Assembly (NCBI GenBank): GCA_027315345.1
Contig: DAHUYE010000067.1
Location: forward strand, 1-64,000
Length of the DNA stretch: 64,000 bases
Origin: Actinomycetota bacterium
Lineage (GTDB): Bacteria > Actinomycetota > Acidimicrobiia > Acidimicrobiales > JAJPHE01
Reading direction: 5' to 3'
In this document: piece after piece, positions 18,601 through 26,464 of the stretch
How positions within the stretch are numbered: the first letter of the stretch is position 1
Layout of the letters: every line of letters starts with the position of its first letter
Notes under the pieces: generated by a model
The model's input: the letters and a program-made list of their open reading frames with translations, nothing else
What the model was told of the DNA's origin: nothing
Databases searched by the model: none
Translations under genes and position numbers: made by a program

Positions 18601-18796
18601 TGTTGGCCGTTATGAGGGCTATGAACTTCTGATCGGTGAGATGGAAGCTGTGTTCGATGTTGGGGGCCAGCACGCCGAAGGCAGCCGTATCGAACTCGTC
18701 GAAGAAATAGAGCAGCGACAGAACGACCAGGGCGAAGATGGCCGTTCCGCCGGTGTCCCGGTAGAACTTGTTGCGCAACAGCGTGAGCGGGTTCAT
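15635..18796 (-). CDS. MFS transporter fused to LivF- and LivG-type ABC ATPases
   Basis: A 1053-residue fusion. Residues about 1-430 are a 12-helix major facilitator domain with the loop motif GYLADRIRRVP. Residues about 450-690 are a LivF-type ATPase: Walker A GTNGAGKS (Lys near 486), signature LSGGEQQ near 585, Walker B LLLIDELSLG. Residues about 715-965 are a LivG-type ATPase: Walker A GPNGAGKT (Lys near 756), signature in the variant form LSTGSRR, Walker B VLILDEPSSG. The last 85 residues are an Ala/Lys/Arg-rich tail. The start overlaps the LivHM stop by 4 nt (ATGA). The ATPases should power the LivHM permease encoded upstream; the job of the MFS part is unknown. Similar fusions occur in other actinobacterial annotations. 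No sign of frameshift. Confidence 0.92.
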   Translation of the reverse strand: MNPLTLLRNKFYRDTGGTAIFALVVLSLLYFFDEFDTAAFGVLAPNIEHSFHLTDQKFIALITANTSLLILAAIPVGYLADRIRRVPLVIISGILAGLFSFLTGVVGAVALLTVVRLGNGLGLIANGPIHNSLLSDYYPPDRRAPVYATHANAVYVGAIFGNIVAGVMATLFGWRGAFYVLIIPIIITVIFAARLPEPVRGQTDNAEAADEIKAEDPVPFREAARILWNVPTLKRQFIGTAFLGAGVVPLAAYLPLFLQRAFHVAPFGRGVIGSADAAATFVGVLMGGRWASKWFTQSMGEPVRRASYALAATGVGLLLVALSPALWLTVLLGMITSFAIGTFYPSYYAVLSLVIPARVRTLGFSFGALFLVIGVVLLFFFTGLSSVSDRDGIRAGIGVLVPFWLIASAVVYSSARFTANDVSSAFRLLGVGAELRRQRLDAGDRSLLLCTGIDVAYDSVQVLFGVDLEVREGEIVALLGTNGAGKSTLLKAISGLIQASAGAIFFDGADVTYADPRKAVAAGIVQMPGGRSVFPTLTVAECLRLAGWSYKRRDPAHVKAATEQVLEYFPVLRDRWDQLAGNLSGGEQQMLGLGMAFISKPRLLLIDELSLGLAPTIVGRLIEIVRAIHAAGTTIVIVEQSVNVALTLADRAVFMEKGEVRFTGPTADLLGREDILRSVFLEGSKGGEVSGNAPVARSGVAVARTTPLEQIEQRPTLLELTNVSKHFGGIAAVNSVSFSLHRGEILGLIGPNGAGKTTIFDLISGFLSPDSGTIALQAKNVTSWSADRRSWAGLGRSFQDARLFPSLTVEECISVALERHLEFRDPLASALCLPAVAEEEDLIKDKVEELTALLGLEAFRNKFVGELSTGSRRIVDLAMSIAHRPSVLILDEPSSGIAQRETEALGPLLVRIQEETGCSLLIIEHDMPLVTAVSDKMIALELGTVITEGRPGEVIRHPQVVASYLGDNEAAVTRSGSLAGRTVRKLARKATKAPVRKTAVKPAGAVKRSTAAAQRTGAAKRSGGVKRAPKAADAGATARTVPARKGTARTDRG

Positions 18797-21024
18797 ACGC
18801 CCACCACTTCTTGTTCCCCGACCACGGCCAGCCGGTCGGCTTCCCCGGATACGTTCACGGCCTTGATCAGGAACTCGTGATCCTCTTCCGGTTCGTCCGG
18901 AGCCCGTTGGTCAGCCACCAGGCTGGCCACGATGATTCCCCGTCGGGTAGCCACCTGGCGGAGGATGCCGTCCCTGATCCCATAGAAGATCTGGGCCAGT
19001 CCGCCCGGGAAGATAAGTAGCAGGATCAGGGCGCCCAGCCCGCTGGCCAGAAGCTGGAAGGCGGGGCTGAGGTCGCTGTACTGCAGGACACCGTAGAAAG
19101 CAGTGCCGAGCAGCGCCCCGGGAAGGGAGGTGACCCCGCCGATGACCACGATGATGAGCAGGGTCAGGCTGAGTTCGGGAGGGAAGGACTCGGTCGGGGT
19201 CGATCCCTGGTAGTAGGCGAACATGGCGCCGGCCACGGCGGCCCAGAACCCGGAGATGGCGAAGGCCCACAGCTTGGCCTTGGAGGGGGAGACGCCGAAG
19301 GCCTGGGCGCCTTTCTGGTTGTCGCGCAGGCCGACGAGGACCCGCCCGAACCGGCTCCGCCGAAGCCCGCGAGCGGAGATCACGGCCAGGGCCAGTACCA
19401 CCAGGCTGGCGTAGTAGAAGGTCCGGTCGCCCACCAGGCTGTAGACCCCGTAGAGGATGGGCCGGTTGATGGCCTGGGTTTCCGGGGCCAGGAGGGAGCC
19501 GAAGTAGCTGGGGGACAGGAAGTAGTCCTGCATGGTGATGGCGAAACCGAGAGTGGTGACGGCCAGGTAGAGCCCCCGTATGCGCAGGGCCGGCAGGCCG
19601 ATCACGACGGCCACCAGGGCGCCGGCCAAGCCGGAGATGACCAGGGTCAGGAAGAAGTCCATATTGTGCCGGGCGGCCAGGTTTCCGGCCAGGCCGGCCC
19701 CGACCGCGGCCAGACCCCACTGGCCGAGGGAGATCTGGCCGGCCCACCCGGTCAGGATGACCAGTGACACGGCCACGATCCCGTAGATGACCACGGCCGA
19801 TGACAGGATCTGCTGGGTGGAGGAGAGGAGGTTGTAGCCGAAGACGAGTAGAAGCAGGGTCGCCAATCCGAGCCCGAACCGGCCCCATTGGACCTCGGGC
19901 AAGTTCTTCAGTTCAGGGGGGATGGGCCGGAACTCCTGGCTGTTGGACCAGGTGGACAGGCCGGTGTCCTCCCCTCTCGACAGCTGGTTGCGCTGGAAGA
20001 GCATGAAAGCCAAAATGATCGGGAGGATCACGGCGGCCGAGACGGTTGGGTCGCGGGAGAAGTAGTAGATGGTCTGGTCCAGGATGCCGAGGGCCAGACC
20101 GGCGAAGAGGGCCACACCGAAGCTCTCCATCCGGGCGATCACGGCCGCGGCCAAGCCGTACAGGAGAATGACCGGGCCCACGAAGGTTCCGATAGGCAGC
20201 CCGATGATGGGCACCCGCAGGAAGATGGCCAGGGCGGACAGGGCTGCAGCCAGGGCCCAGACCACGGTGGAGATTCTCTTGACCGGTATTCCCAGCAGGG
20301 CGGCCCGGTCGGAGTTCTCCGCCGTCGCCCGTACGGCTATCCCTATGTCGGTGAACCGGAAGAAGGCGGCCAGGCCGACCATCACCAGCAGCACAACCAC
20401 GGCGGCCACGATGGAGTTGGCATCGAGCCGGAAATGCCCGATGGTGAACTGGAGGCTGGAGAACGGTGTCTTGGGTGGGGCCGGGCTGATCAGGAACCCG
20501 GCTCCCATCCACTTGGGCATGTAGAGCTGAACAGCCGAGAAGATGAGGGCCAGGCCGATGGTGGCCACCGACAGGACCAGGCGGGACGCTTTGGCAAAGC
20601 GCCGGATGATCAGGAAGTCGATCACCACCCCGGCCAGGATGCCGGAGCCCAGGGCGATGATCAGCGCCACCAGGTAGGGCACGTGGTCGACCTTGATGAG
20701 GAGGACTCCGAGAACTCCCGAGGTCGCCCCCATCTCGGCCTGGGCGAAGTTGATGATGCGGTTGGCCCGGTAGATGAGGATCAACCCGAAGGCCAGTAAG
20801 GCGTAGAGCAGCCCGATGATCCCGCCGTAGACGAATATCCCGACCGGCGGCTCGTTGTTGCGGAGCACCAGGCCCAGGACGAGGCAGAGGCCGCCGATCC
20901 CCACCACCACCTTGGCCACTCCGCCGCTGAACCGGCCCTTCCAGAGCCGCTGGGCCTGCTCCGCCGCCGGGGAACGGGTCAGCCGCCCGGCGGCATTACG
21001 CAGGGCGGCGGCGCTAACAGCCAT
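18793..21024 (-). CDS. LivH-LivM fused branched-chain-type ABC permease
   Basis: A 743-residue membrane protein combining the two permease subunits that are usually separate. The LivH half (about 60-350) has the typical GLLYALLAFGLILIYRANRI ... INFAQAEMG segment and the ENSDRAALLGIP coupling loop. The LivM half (about 385-690) has the segment TGWAGQISLGQ, the LPALRIRGLYLAVTTLGFA stretch and the RDNQKGAQAFGV coupling loop, then the GSLPGALLG-type ending. About 50 extra residues at each end, the C-terminal one acidic, are cytoplasmic. It overlaps the binding-protein gene by about 11 nt and the ATPase fusion by 4 nt, so the three genes form one operon. Confidence 0.93.
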   Translation of the reverse strand: MAVSAAALRNAAGRLTRSPAAEQAQRLWKGRFSGGVAKVVVGIGGLCLVLGLVLRNNEPPVGIFVYGGIIGLLYALLAFGLILIYRANRIINFAQAEMGATSGVLGVLLIKVDHVPYLVALIIALGSGILAGVVIDFLIIRRFAKASRLVLSVATIGLALIFSAVQLYMPKWMGAGFLISPAPPKTPFSSLQFTIGHFRLDANSIVAAVVVLLVMVGLAAFFRFTDIGIAVRATAENSDRAALLGIPVKRISTVVWALAAALSALAIFLRVPIIGLPIGTFVGPVILLYGLAAAVIARMESFGVALFAGLALGILDQTIYYFSRDPTVSAAVILPIILAFMLFQRNQLSRGEDTGLSTWSNSQEFRPIPPELKNLPEVQWGRFGLGLATLLLLVFGYNLLSSTQQILSSAVVIYGIVAVSLVILTGWAGQISLGQWGLAAVGAGLAGNLAARHNMDFFLTLVISGLAGALVAVVIGLPALRIRGLYLAVTTLGFAITMQDYFLSPSYFGSLLAPETQAINRPILYGVYSLVGDRTFYYASLVVLALAVISARGLRRSRFGRVLVGLRDNQKGAQAFGVSPSKAKLWAFAISGFWAAVAGAMFAYYQGSTPTESFPPELSLTLLIIVVIGGVTSLPGALLGTAFYGVLQYSDLSPAFQLLASGLGALILLLIFPGGLAQIFYGIRDGILRQVATRRGIIVASLVADQRAPDEPEEDHEFLIKAVNVSGEADRLAVVGEQEVVGV

Positions 21025-22867
21025 TGGCCGAGGTGTCGAAGAAGAGTGCGTTGCCCGGCAGCTGGCCGGGGTCGTATCGTTCGCCCCCGTTCAGCGGGCA
21101 ATACGAGCCCGCCTTACCGTCGACCTCCGATGGCCGGGTGGCGCTCCAGTTGACCAGCCGGGCGTCCCGGAAGGCCGTCCAGGGGCTGGAACCGCCGAAG
21201 CCGATCTCATAGAGGGTCTGGTTGTGGGTCTTGGCCCATCCCCCGAACAGGGGCATGTTGAGAAGGCCCTGGTGGATGGAGGCCGGCGTCGGCTCGGGCC
21301 CGGCCTCCTGGAAGGCGGTGGCCATCAGGGAGAAGAAGGGGACCACGGCGTCCTCGGTGGCGTCCGGGGACCCCGAGGCGCCGGCGGCGGCGTACCACTG
21401 GTAGGACCAGCTCTGCTGGATGGGGGACGGAAGGGCCAGGTCGGAGAGCCCGAAGGCGTGCTGCCACTCACCGGTGGCGTACAGACGTCCCAGCACGTCG
21501 TAATCGATCAGGCCCACCCCGGCAATGAGATTTTCGGGAAAGTATCCCTGCTGCTGCATGGTGTTGGTCAGGAACACCGGGGCGATGGGATCACAGAAAC
21601 ACTCCACGGTCGTGATCTTGTTCTGGATGAGCTGTTGGACGATGTTGTCCGACTGTTGCTGGGCGGTGGTGATGTCGGATTGGTAGGGCAGTTCCAGAAC
21701 GCCGCCCTTGGTATTGCACTCACCTCCAGTGACCAGGGACTTGAATATGTCGACGTACATCTTGTAGGTCGGGTCCCCGTCCGTCTCCGGGAAGAGGACG
21801 GCCAGCTTGCGTATGGGAGGCGCCGTCGGCGGGCTTCCCCAGCCCCGGGTCGTCTCCACGTCGGGGCCGGCCCACTTGACCGGCTTGTTGACCAGGTCCT
21901 TGCAGTACAGCTCGGCGTCGAAGCGGGCCTGTCTGGTCCCGTCCATCAGGATGCCGTAGAAGTAGGGGGCATTGGCCTCGTAGTACTGCTCGGGCTGCTC
22001 ACCGCCTCCCAGCTCGACGATATGCAGGGCGGACAGCTCATTGGCGAACTGGGCGGTTGCTCCGTTGCCGATGACGAAGGCCGGGTGCATGGCCGCGATG
22101 ACCTTGGCGTCGGCCACCTCACAGGCCGGATCGGGCGGGGTCAGGTTGCACTGGCTCTGGTAGTACGGGAAATTGCAGGGGCTCTGGTTGGTGGCTCCGT
22201 TGTTGGCCCCGCTGCCATCCAGGGGCACGAAGTGACGCCCGTAGAGGGAGAAGTACTTGTTGATCACGGTGTTGAAGGCCTGATCGGCCTCACAGGACTG
22301 CTCGGTGGTGGCGGCCAGGCCCTGAGTCTGCAGGATGGCGTTGACCTCGGCGTTCGACGATTCCTTGTAGACGACGTAGCGGATCTCGGTGGAGGTGACC
22401 CCGGTCATGGTCGACCCGCCGTTGTTACCGCCGTGCCAGACCGGGACGCAGGGGGGCATATACGGGTAGTTGGTCGGGCCCTTCTGGGCCCCGTTGGCGG
22501 CGCAGTCGCTCCGATCCACGCCGGCCGTGCCGGTCGACCCCCCCGTGCCGCCCACCCCCGAGGTGCCGCCCGAGGCCGAGACTCCTCCAACCGCGGATCC
22601 GGAGTTGGACGTGGACCCTGACGCCAGCGAGCCGGAAAGAGATGCACCGGAAGTGCTCGTCCCCCCGAGTCCCCCCGAACTGCCCGCCGCCGATGACCCG
22701 TTGGCCCCGGTTCCGTTGGCCGCTGCGCTCGAGCCGGTCCCGTACTGACCGGCGGTGGCGTTGACGGCCCCCCGCGAGGGCGCCAGGGCGATGACGATCA
22801 CCTGGACTGCGGCTAAGGCGATGAAGGGCAGATAGCGCCGCCCCAACGCACCTGGACTCGAGGCCAC
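21014..22867 (-). CDS. ABC transporter substrate-binding protein (LivJ-like)
   Basis: A 617-residue exported binding protein of the Leu/Ile/Val-type family. An N-terminal hydrophobic segment YLPFIALAAVQVIVIALA forms a signal or anchor; there is no lipobox Cys, so it may remain membrane-anchored. Residues about 40-120 are an unusually long Gly/Ser/Thr/Ala-rich linker. The periplasmic-binding fold follows, with many Cys residues that could form disulfides. The substrate is unknown; homologues bind amino acids, amides or aromatic acids. It is the first gene of the importer operon. A TAACTT -10-like box lies on the minus strand at 22887-22882, and GGGGG precedes the GTG start. Confidence 0.88.
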   Translation of the reverse strand: MASSPGALGRRYLPFIALAAVQVIVIALAPSRGAVNATAGQYGTGSSAAANGTGANGSSAAGSSGGLGGTSTSGASLSGSLASGSTSNSGSAVGGVSASGGTSGVGGTGGSTGTAGVDRSDCAANGAQKGPTNYPYMPPCVPVWHGGNNGGSTMTGVTSTEIRYVVYKESSNAEVNAILQTQGLAATTEQSCEADQAFNTVINKYFSLYGRHFVPLDGSGANNGATNQSPCNFPYYQSQCNLTPPDPACEVADAKVIAAMHPAFVIGNGATAQFANELSALHIVELGGGEQPEQYYEANAPYFYGILMDGTRQARFDAELYCKDLVNKPVKWAGPDVETTRGWGSPPTAPPIRKLAVLFPETDGDPTYKMYVDIFKSLVTGGECNTKGGVLELPYQSDITTAQQQSDNIVQQLIQNKITTVECFCDPIAPVFLTNTMQQQGYFPENLIAGVGLIDYDVLGRLYATGEWQHAFGLSDLALPSPIQQSWSYQWYAAAGASGSPDATEDAVVPFFSLMATAFQEAGPEPTPASIHQGLLNMPLFGGWAKTHNQTLYEIGFGGSSPWTAFRDARLVNWSATRPSEVDGKAGSYCPLNGGERYDPGQLPGNALFFDTSANGC

Positions 22868-22926
22868 TGGTACCCCCAGAAAGTTAGGAGCCCCATGCTC
22901 CCAGGCCGGTCAGGGTAGGGGAGGTT

Positions 22927-24126
22927 GTGTCATTTGTCTCATCGGGGGTCCGCCCGTCGGCCAATCTGTGGCCCGTGGGCCGCCTCCGGATGATGCTGCT
23001 GTGCGCCGGGGCGGCGGGGGCTGTAGCCGCCGGCGTCTCCGACCCGGGCCGGGCTCGGGCCGCCGCCGGCCAGGACTACCCCGCCTTCGTCCTGGTGGCC
23101 GGCCTGCTCCTGATCGGGCTGGTCGCCCAGCAAGATGGTCTGTTCGAGGCGGCCGGTCGATGGCTGTCGCTTCGGTTCCGGTCCGACGGCCTGCTGCTGG
23201 TGATGGCCATGGTCCTGATCGGTGTGGTGACCGCCACCCTGAATCTGGATACCTCGGTGGCCTTCCTGACTCCGGTGCTGGTCCAGGCCGGCCGGCAGCG
23301 GCCCGCCCTGGCGTCCCCTCTGCTCTATGGCTGTGTCCTGCTCTCCAACGCCGGCTCCCTGCTCCTGCCCGGCTCCAATCTCACCAATCTCATTGTCCTG
23401 GGCCCCCTGCACATCTCAGGTTTCGTCTTTCTCCAGCGGATGGCGCTGCCCTGGGTGATGGCGCTGGCTGTCACCGGCGTTGGCGTCTGGTGGTGGGGCA
23501 GCCGGGCGGGTCGGGCGCCCGCCGGTGATGCCCGCGATGCGGCCGGGATCGGTCCGGGTCCAGGCCAGGGACCACTCCGGGCCGCATCCGGTGTGGTGGG
23601 TATAGCCGGGGCCATCGCCATGGTCCTGGCGCTCCGGTCCCCAGCCGTCCCGGTCCTGATCCTGGGAGTGGTGCTGGTCGGGGGCCGACTGGCCCGGCGG
23701 GGGGCGGCCTCGGGGGCGGTGCTGGAGGTCCTGGACCTGCCCGTACTCATCGGCCTACTGGGAGTGGCCGTCGGGCTGGGCACGGTGGCTCGTTCCTGGC
23801 TGGGCCCTACCCGGTTGATGGGCCACCTCGATTCCTGGGCGTCGGCCGGCCTGGCGGCGGCGGCCACGGTCGTGGTCAACAACCTCCCGGCCGCCTCTTT
23901 CCTGGGGGCCGGCCAACTGCTTCATCCCTATTCCGTGCTGGTCGGGCTCGATCTCGGCCCGAACCTCATGGTGTCGGGCTCGCTGGCCTGGATCATCTGG
24001 CTGCGCACGGCCCGCCAGGCCGGGGCCCGTCCGTCGATTGCCCGGGCGGTCCGCCTCGGGGCGGCCACCGCCCCCGTGGCCATGGCGGCCGCCGTCCTCA
24101 TGCTCACGGTCATCGGGCCCTCCTGA
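22927..24126 (+). CDS. ArsB/ion-transporter-superfamily permease
   Basis: A 399-residue polytopic membrane protein with about ten hydrophobic segments. Two family-typical stretches stand out: TATLNLDTSVAFLTPVLV with SNAGSLLLPGSNLTNLIVLG in the first half, and VVNNLPAASFLGAG with GPNLMVSGSLAWIIW in the second. These are the paired Asn/Asp and GSN/NLP-type motifs of the ArsB/CitMHS ion-transporter superfamily. No arsenic-resistance genes are nearby, so arsenite export is not assumed; anion or carboxylate transport is equally possible. GTG 22927 sits close to a GGGGAGG run; ATG 22990 is an alternative start. Divergent from the ABC operon, with 59 bp between the start codons. Confidence 0.75.
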   Translation: MSFVSSGVRPSANLWPVGRLRMMLLCAGAAGAVAAGVSDPGRARAAAGQDYPAFVLVAGLLLIGLVAQQDGLFEAAGRWLSLRFRSDGLLLVMAMVLIGVVTATLNLDTSVAFLTPVLVQAGRQRPALASPLLYGCVLLSNAGSLLLPGSNLTNLIVLGPLHISGFVFLQRMALPWVMALAVTGVGVWWWGSRAGRAPAGDARDAAGIGPGPGQGPLRAASGVVGIAGAIAMVLALRSPAVPVLILGVVLVGGRLARRGAASGAVLEVLDLPVLIGLLGVAVGLGTVARSWLGPTRLMGHLDSWASAGLAAAATVVVNNLPAASFLGAGQLLHPYSVLVGLDLGPNLMVSGSLAWIIWLRTARQAGARPSIARAVRLGAATAPVAMAAAVLMLTVIGPS

Positions 24127-24163
24127 GCAGCGGGCCTGCCGTGACCCGTGGCCTACGGCCCGA

Positions 24164-25129
24164 CTACCAGGCGTAGGCCTCGGGGGCGGCGCCACCGGGC
24201 CCGGGGAAGATGGCGTCGAGGCGGGACAGGACCTCGGCGTCGAGGCTGATCTCCAGGGCCCGGAGGCTGTTGGTGTACTGGTCCAGAGTCCTGGGCCCGA
24301 GGATGGGAGCGGTCACGACGGGGTTGGACAACAACCAGGCCAAGGCGACATTGGAGGGCTCCTCACCCAGCTCGGCGCAGAGCTTCTCCCACTGCTCCAG
24401 CTGGTCCCGCTTGGACTCGATGCGGCCCTTCATGGCGTCGGCGCTGCGCCGGCCCTCGGACCCGCCCCCGGAGTTGAGAACCCCGGCCAGGAGGCCCCCG
24501 CCCAGGGGGCTCCACGGCAGCACGCCCAGGCCGTAGGCCTCACAGGCGGGCAGCACTTCCAACTCGACGGTCCGAGCCGTCAGGTTGTACAGACTCTGCT
24601 CGGACACCAGACCGAGTGAGCCGCGCCGCCGGGCCGCCTCGGTGGCGGCGGTGATGTGCCAGCCGGCGAAGTTGGAGCTGCCGACGTAGATGACCTTGCC
24701 CTGGTCCACCAGCAGATCCATGGCCTGCCAGATCTCGTCCCAGGGGGTGTCCCGGTCGACGTGGTGCATCTGGTAGAGGTCGATGTGGTCGGTCTGCAGG
24801 CGGCGAAGACTGGCCTCGCAGGCGTCCCGGATGGCGCGGGCCGATAGCCGCGAGGTGTTCGGCCACGGGTCCCGGCCGTTGTAGACCTTGGTGGCGAGGA
24901 CCACCTTCTCCCGGCGCTGGCCGCCCTGGGCCAGCCAGCGCCCGATGATCGTCTCCGTCTCACCCCCGCCGTAGACGTTGGCGGTGTCGAAGAAGTTGAC
25001 CCCGTCCTCCAGGGCCCGGTCCATGATGGCAAAGCTGTCGGCCTCGCTGGTCCGGGGCCCGAAGTTCATCGTGCCCAGGCAGAGGGGGCTTACCCGAAGG
25101 CCGGTCCGGCCCAGAAACTTGTAGTCCAT
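24164..25129 (-). CDS. Aldo/keto reductase
   Basis: A 321-residue NADPH-dependent reductase with a (beta/alpha)8 barrel. The catalytic tetrad is visible: Asp and Tyr in FFDTANVYGGG, Lys in VVLATKV and His in LYQMHHVD. The IYVGSSNFAGW and late ILGPRTLDQ segments are typical of the YajO/potassium-channel beta-subunit-like group. ATG 25129 starts exactly at MDYKFLGRTGL, the normal family start; the longer frame upstream is an artefact of GC-rich antisense sequence. It follows the unknown membrane protein gene by 23 nt in the same direction, and the two may be co-transcribed. Confidence 0.9.
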   Translation of the reverse strand: MDYKFLGRTGLRVSPLCLGTMNFGPRTSEADSFAIMDRALEDGVNFFDTANVYGGGETETIIGRWLAQGGQRREKVVLATKVYNGRDPWPNTSRLSARAIRDACEASLRRLQTDHIDLYQMHHVDRDTPWDEIWQAMDLLVDQGKVIYVGSSNFAGWHITAATEAARRRGSLGLVSEQSLYNLTARTVELEVLPACEAYGLGVLPWSPLGGGLLAGVLNSGGGSEGRRSADAMKGRIESKRDQLEQWEKLCAELGEEPSNVALAWLLSNPVVTAPILGPRTLDQYTNSLRALEISLDAEVLSRLDAIFPGPGGAAPEAYAW

Positions 25130-25152
25130 GGCCGCCAACCTACCGGGCGCAC

Positions 25153-26364
25153 TCACCCGGTAGGGCCGGCCGCCTGAGGCTGGAGCCGGAGCCGGCCGGC
25201 CAGTTCGAGCAGTGCGTGCAGGTTCGGGCCTTCCAACCGCACTGGCTGGCCGCCGATGGTCAGGTCGATGTAGCTGGCCACCAGGTCGATGGTGAGGGTT
25301 CCCGACCGGTGATCGGGGAGGGAGATACGGATGCTCCCGGGCGGACCTGGATTGACGGTGCCCTCTTCCAGGTCGATGAGATTGGGCCCATCGACGAAGT
25401 GGGCGTAGATGGTGGTGGCCGGCGCCAATGTCGACGCCGCCCCCGGCTCGGACTGATCGGTGACCTGGTCCTGGACGCCCTCGAGGTGGTAGCCCGGCGG
25501 AGCCGAGGCGAACACGGGCAGGTGGGCGATGTCGGACGGCTTGAGGCTGACGACCACCGTGCTCCCGCTGGTACCGGCCGGCACCGCCGGGCCCGAGGAC
25601 GCCACCGTGAAGGCGCCGGGTCCGATGTGCGGATCCGGATTGAACGACGTGGCCAGCCGTTGGCGCACCAGCTCCCCGTTGAGGACCCACACCTCATTGA
25701 GGACCTGGCCGCTGCTGTCGTCCAGATAGATGTCGGTGTAGTTGGACGCGGTCGGGGCCGCCACCGTGTCGCCCACCGGGCCGTTGGTCCGCACCACCGT
25801 GCAGGCCCGGCCCAGGATGCGGGCGCTGCCGATCACCCGGGCCAGGCCGTGCTGGGCGGCCAGGGCCAGGGCCGGAGCGGCCTGATCGTCACCGGTCGCC
25901 CGGAAGGTGCCGCTCTCCAGCAGACCCCAGTGGGGCTGAGGAGAACTCTCGAAGATGTAGGCCCCGCTGGGCCCCGTCACGGCCCCGGACGAGATCTGAC
26001 CCCGGGCCGAGTAGGTGATGTCGGATCCGTAGAACGGTCGCTGGATGAGCTTCTTCTCGATCTGGACCGGGGTGTTGGGCTCGGTGATCCGGTAGGTGAT
26101 GGAGTAGGCCCGGATCGGGGCCGGCACGGGTACGCCGCCGGCAGGGACGCCGCCCAGCTGGCCCTCCAGGGCGGCGGCCTGTTGCTCACCGCTGGTCTGG
26201 GCACGCGTGTCGACCCGCCAGGCCAGCAGCAGGGCCAGGGCCACGCCGACCGTGAGCACTCCTGGGGCGAGGAACAGCCACTTCCACCCGGCCGGGCGGG
26301 CCGGCCGCCTCCCACCCCGGCGCCGGCTTCCGGCGCGGCGTTGGCGGGGTGGGCTCCGTCGCAT
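25153..26364 (-). CDS. Unknown membrane-anchored extracytoplasmic protein
   Basis: A 403-residue protein with a very Arg-rich cytoplasmic start (about 25 residues), one transmembrane helix (WLFLAPGVLTVGVALALLL), and a roughly 350-residue extracytoplasmic domain. The body has alternating beta-type segments (SITYRITEP, YSARGQIS, YIYLDDSSG-like, TLTIDLVASYIDLTIGG). The order 'structured repeat of strands, a TDIYLDDSSGQVL turn, then ATSF' recalls the LolA/RseB-like fold of lipoprotein carriers and sigma-regulators, but I cannot confirm this. A TAGGGT box lies 9 nt before the ATG on the minus strand. Function not assigned. Confidence 0.7.
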   Translation of the reverse strand: MRRSPPRQRRAGSRRRGGRRPARPAGWKWLFLAPGVLTVGVALALLLAWRVDTRAQTSGEQQAAALEGQLGGVPAGGVPVPAPIRAYSITYRITEPNTPVQIEKKLIQRPFYGSDITYSARGQISSGAVTGPSGAYIFESSPQPHWGLLESGTFRATGDDQAAPALALAAQHGLARVIGSARILGRACTVVRTNGPVGDTVAAPTASNYTDIYLDDSSGQVLNEVWVLNGELVRQRLATSFNPDPHIGPGAFTVASSGPAVPAGTSGSTVVVSLKPSDIAHLPVFASAPPGYHLEGVQDQVTDQSEPGAASTLAPATTIYAHFVDGPNLIDLEEGTVNPGPPGSIRISLPDHRSGTLTIDLVASYIDLTIGGQPVRLEGPNLHALLELAGRLRLQPQAAGPTG

Positions 26365-26373
26365 GATCGGGGG

Positions 26374-26379
26374 ACCCTA
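26374..26379 (-). promoter_or_regulatory. -10 box TAGGGT of the unknown membrane protein gene
   Basis: On the minus strand TAGGGT ends 9 nt before the ATG at 26364, matching the TANNNT placement at other genes here. It indicates a promoter independent of the upstream peptidase gene. Confidence 0.4.
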
Positions 26380-26464
26380 CTGGTCGGCCCCTGCACCGAG
26401 GTCGGCACCCCGGTCATCGGCGAAGCCGATGCCGAGGTCGGCCATCAGCGCCAGGCCGGTGGCG

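Noticed and set aside
16574-18880. Long plus-strand frame (768 codons) opposite the MFS-ABC fusion
   Set aside because: Gly/Asp/Glu/Gln/His-rich with no domain; a typical antisense frame of a high-GC coding strand.
20855-22621. 588-codon plus-strand frame opposite the binding-protein gene
   Set aside because: Antisense frame with no recognisable motif; the minus strand has clear transporter domains.
22927-24126. Arsenite efflux pump
   Set aside because: Only superfamily-level motifs are seen, and there is no arsR, arsC or arsA nearby.
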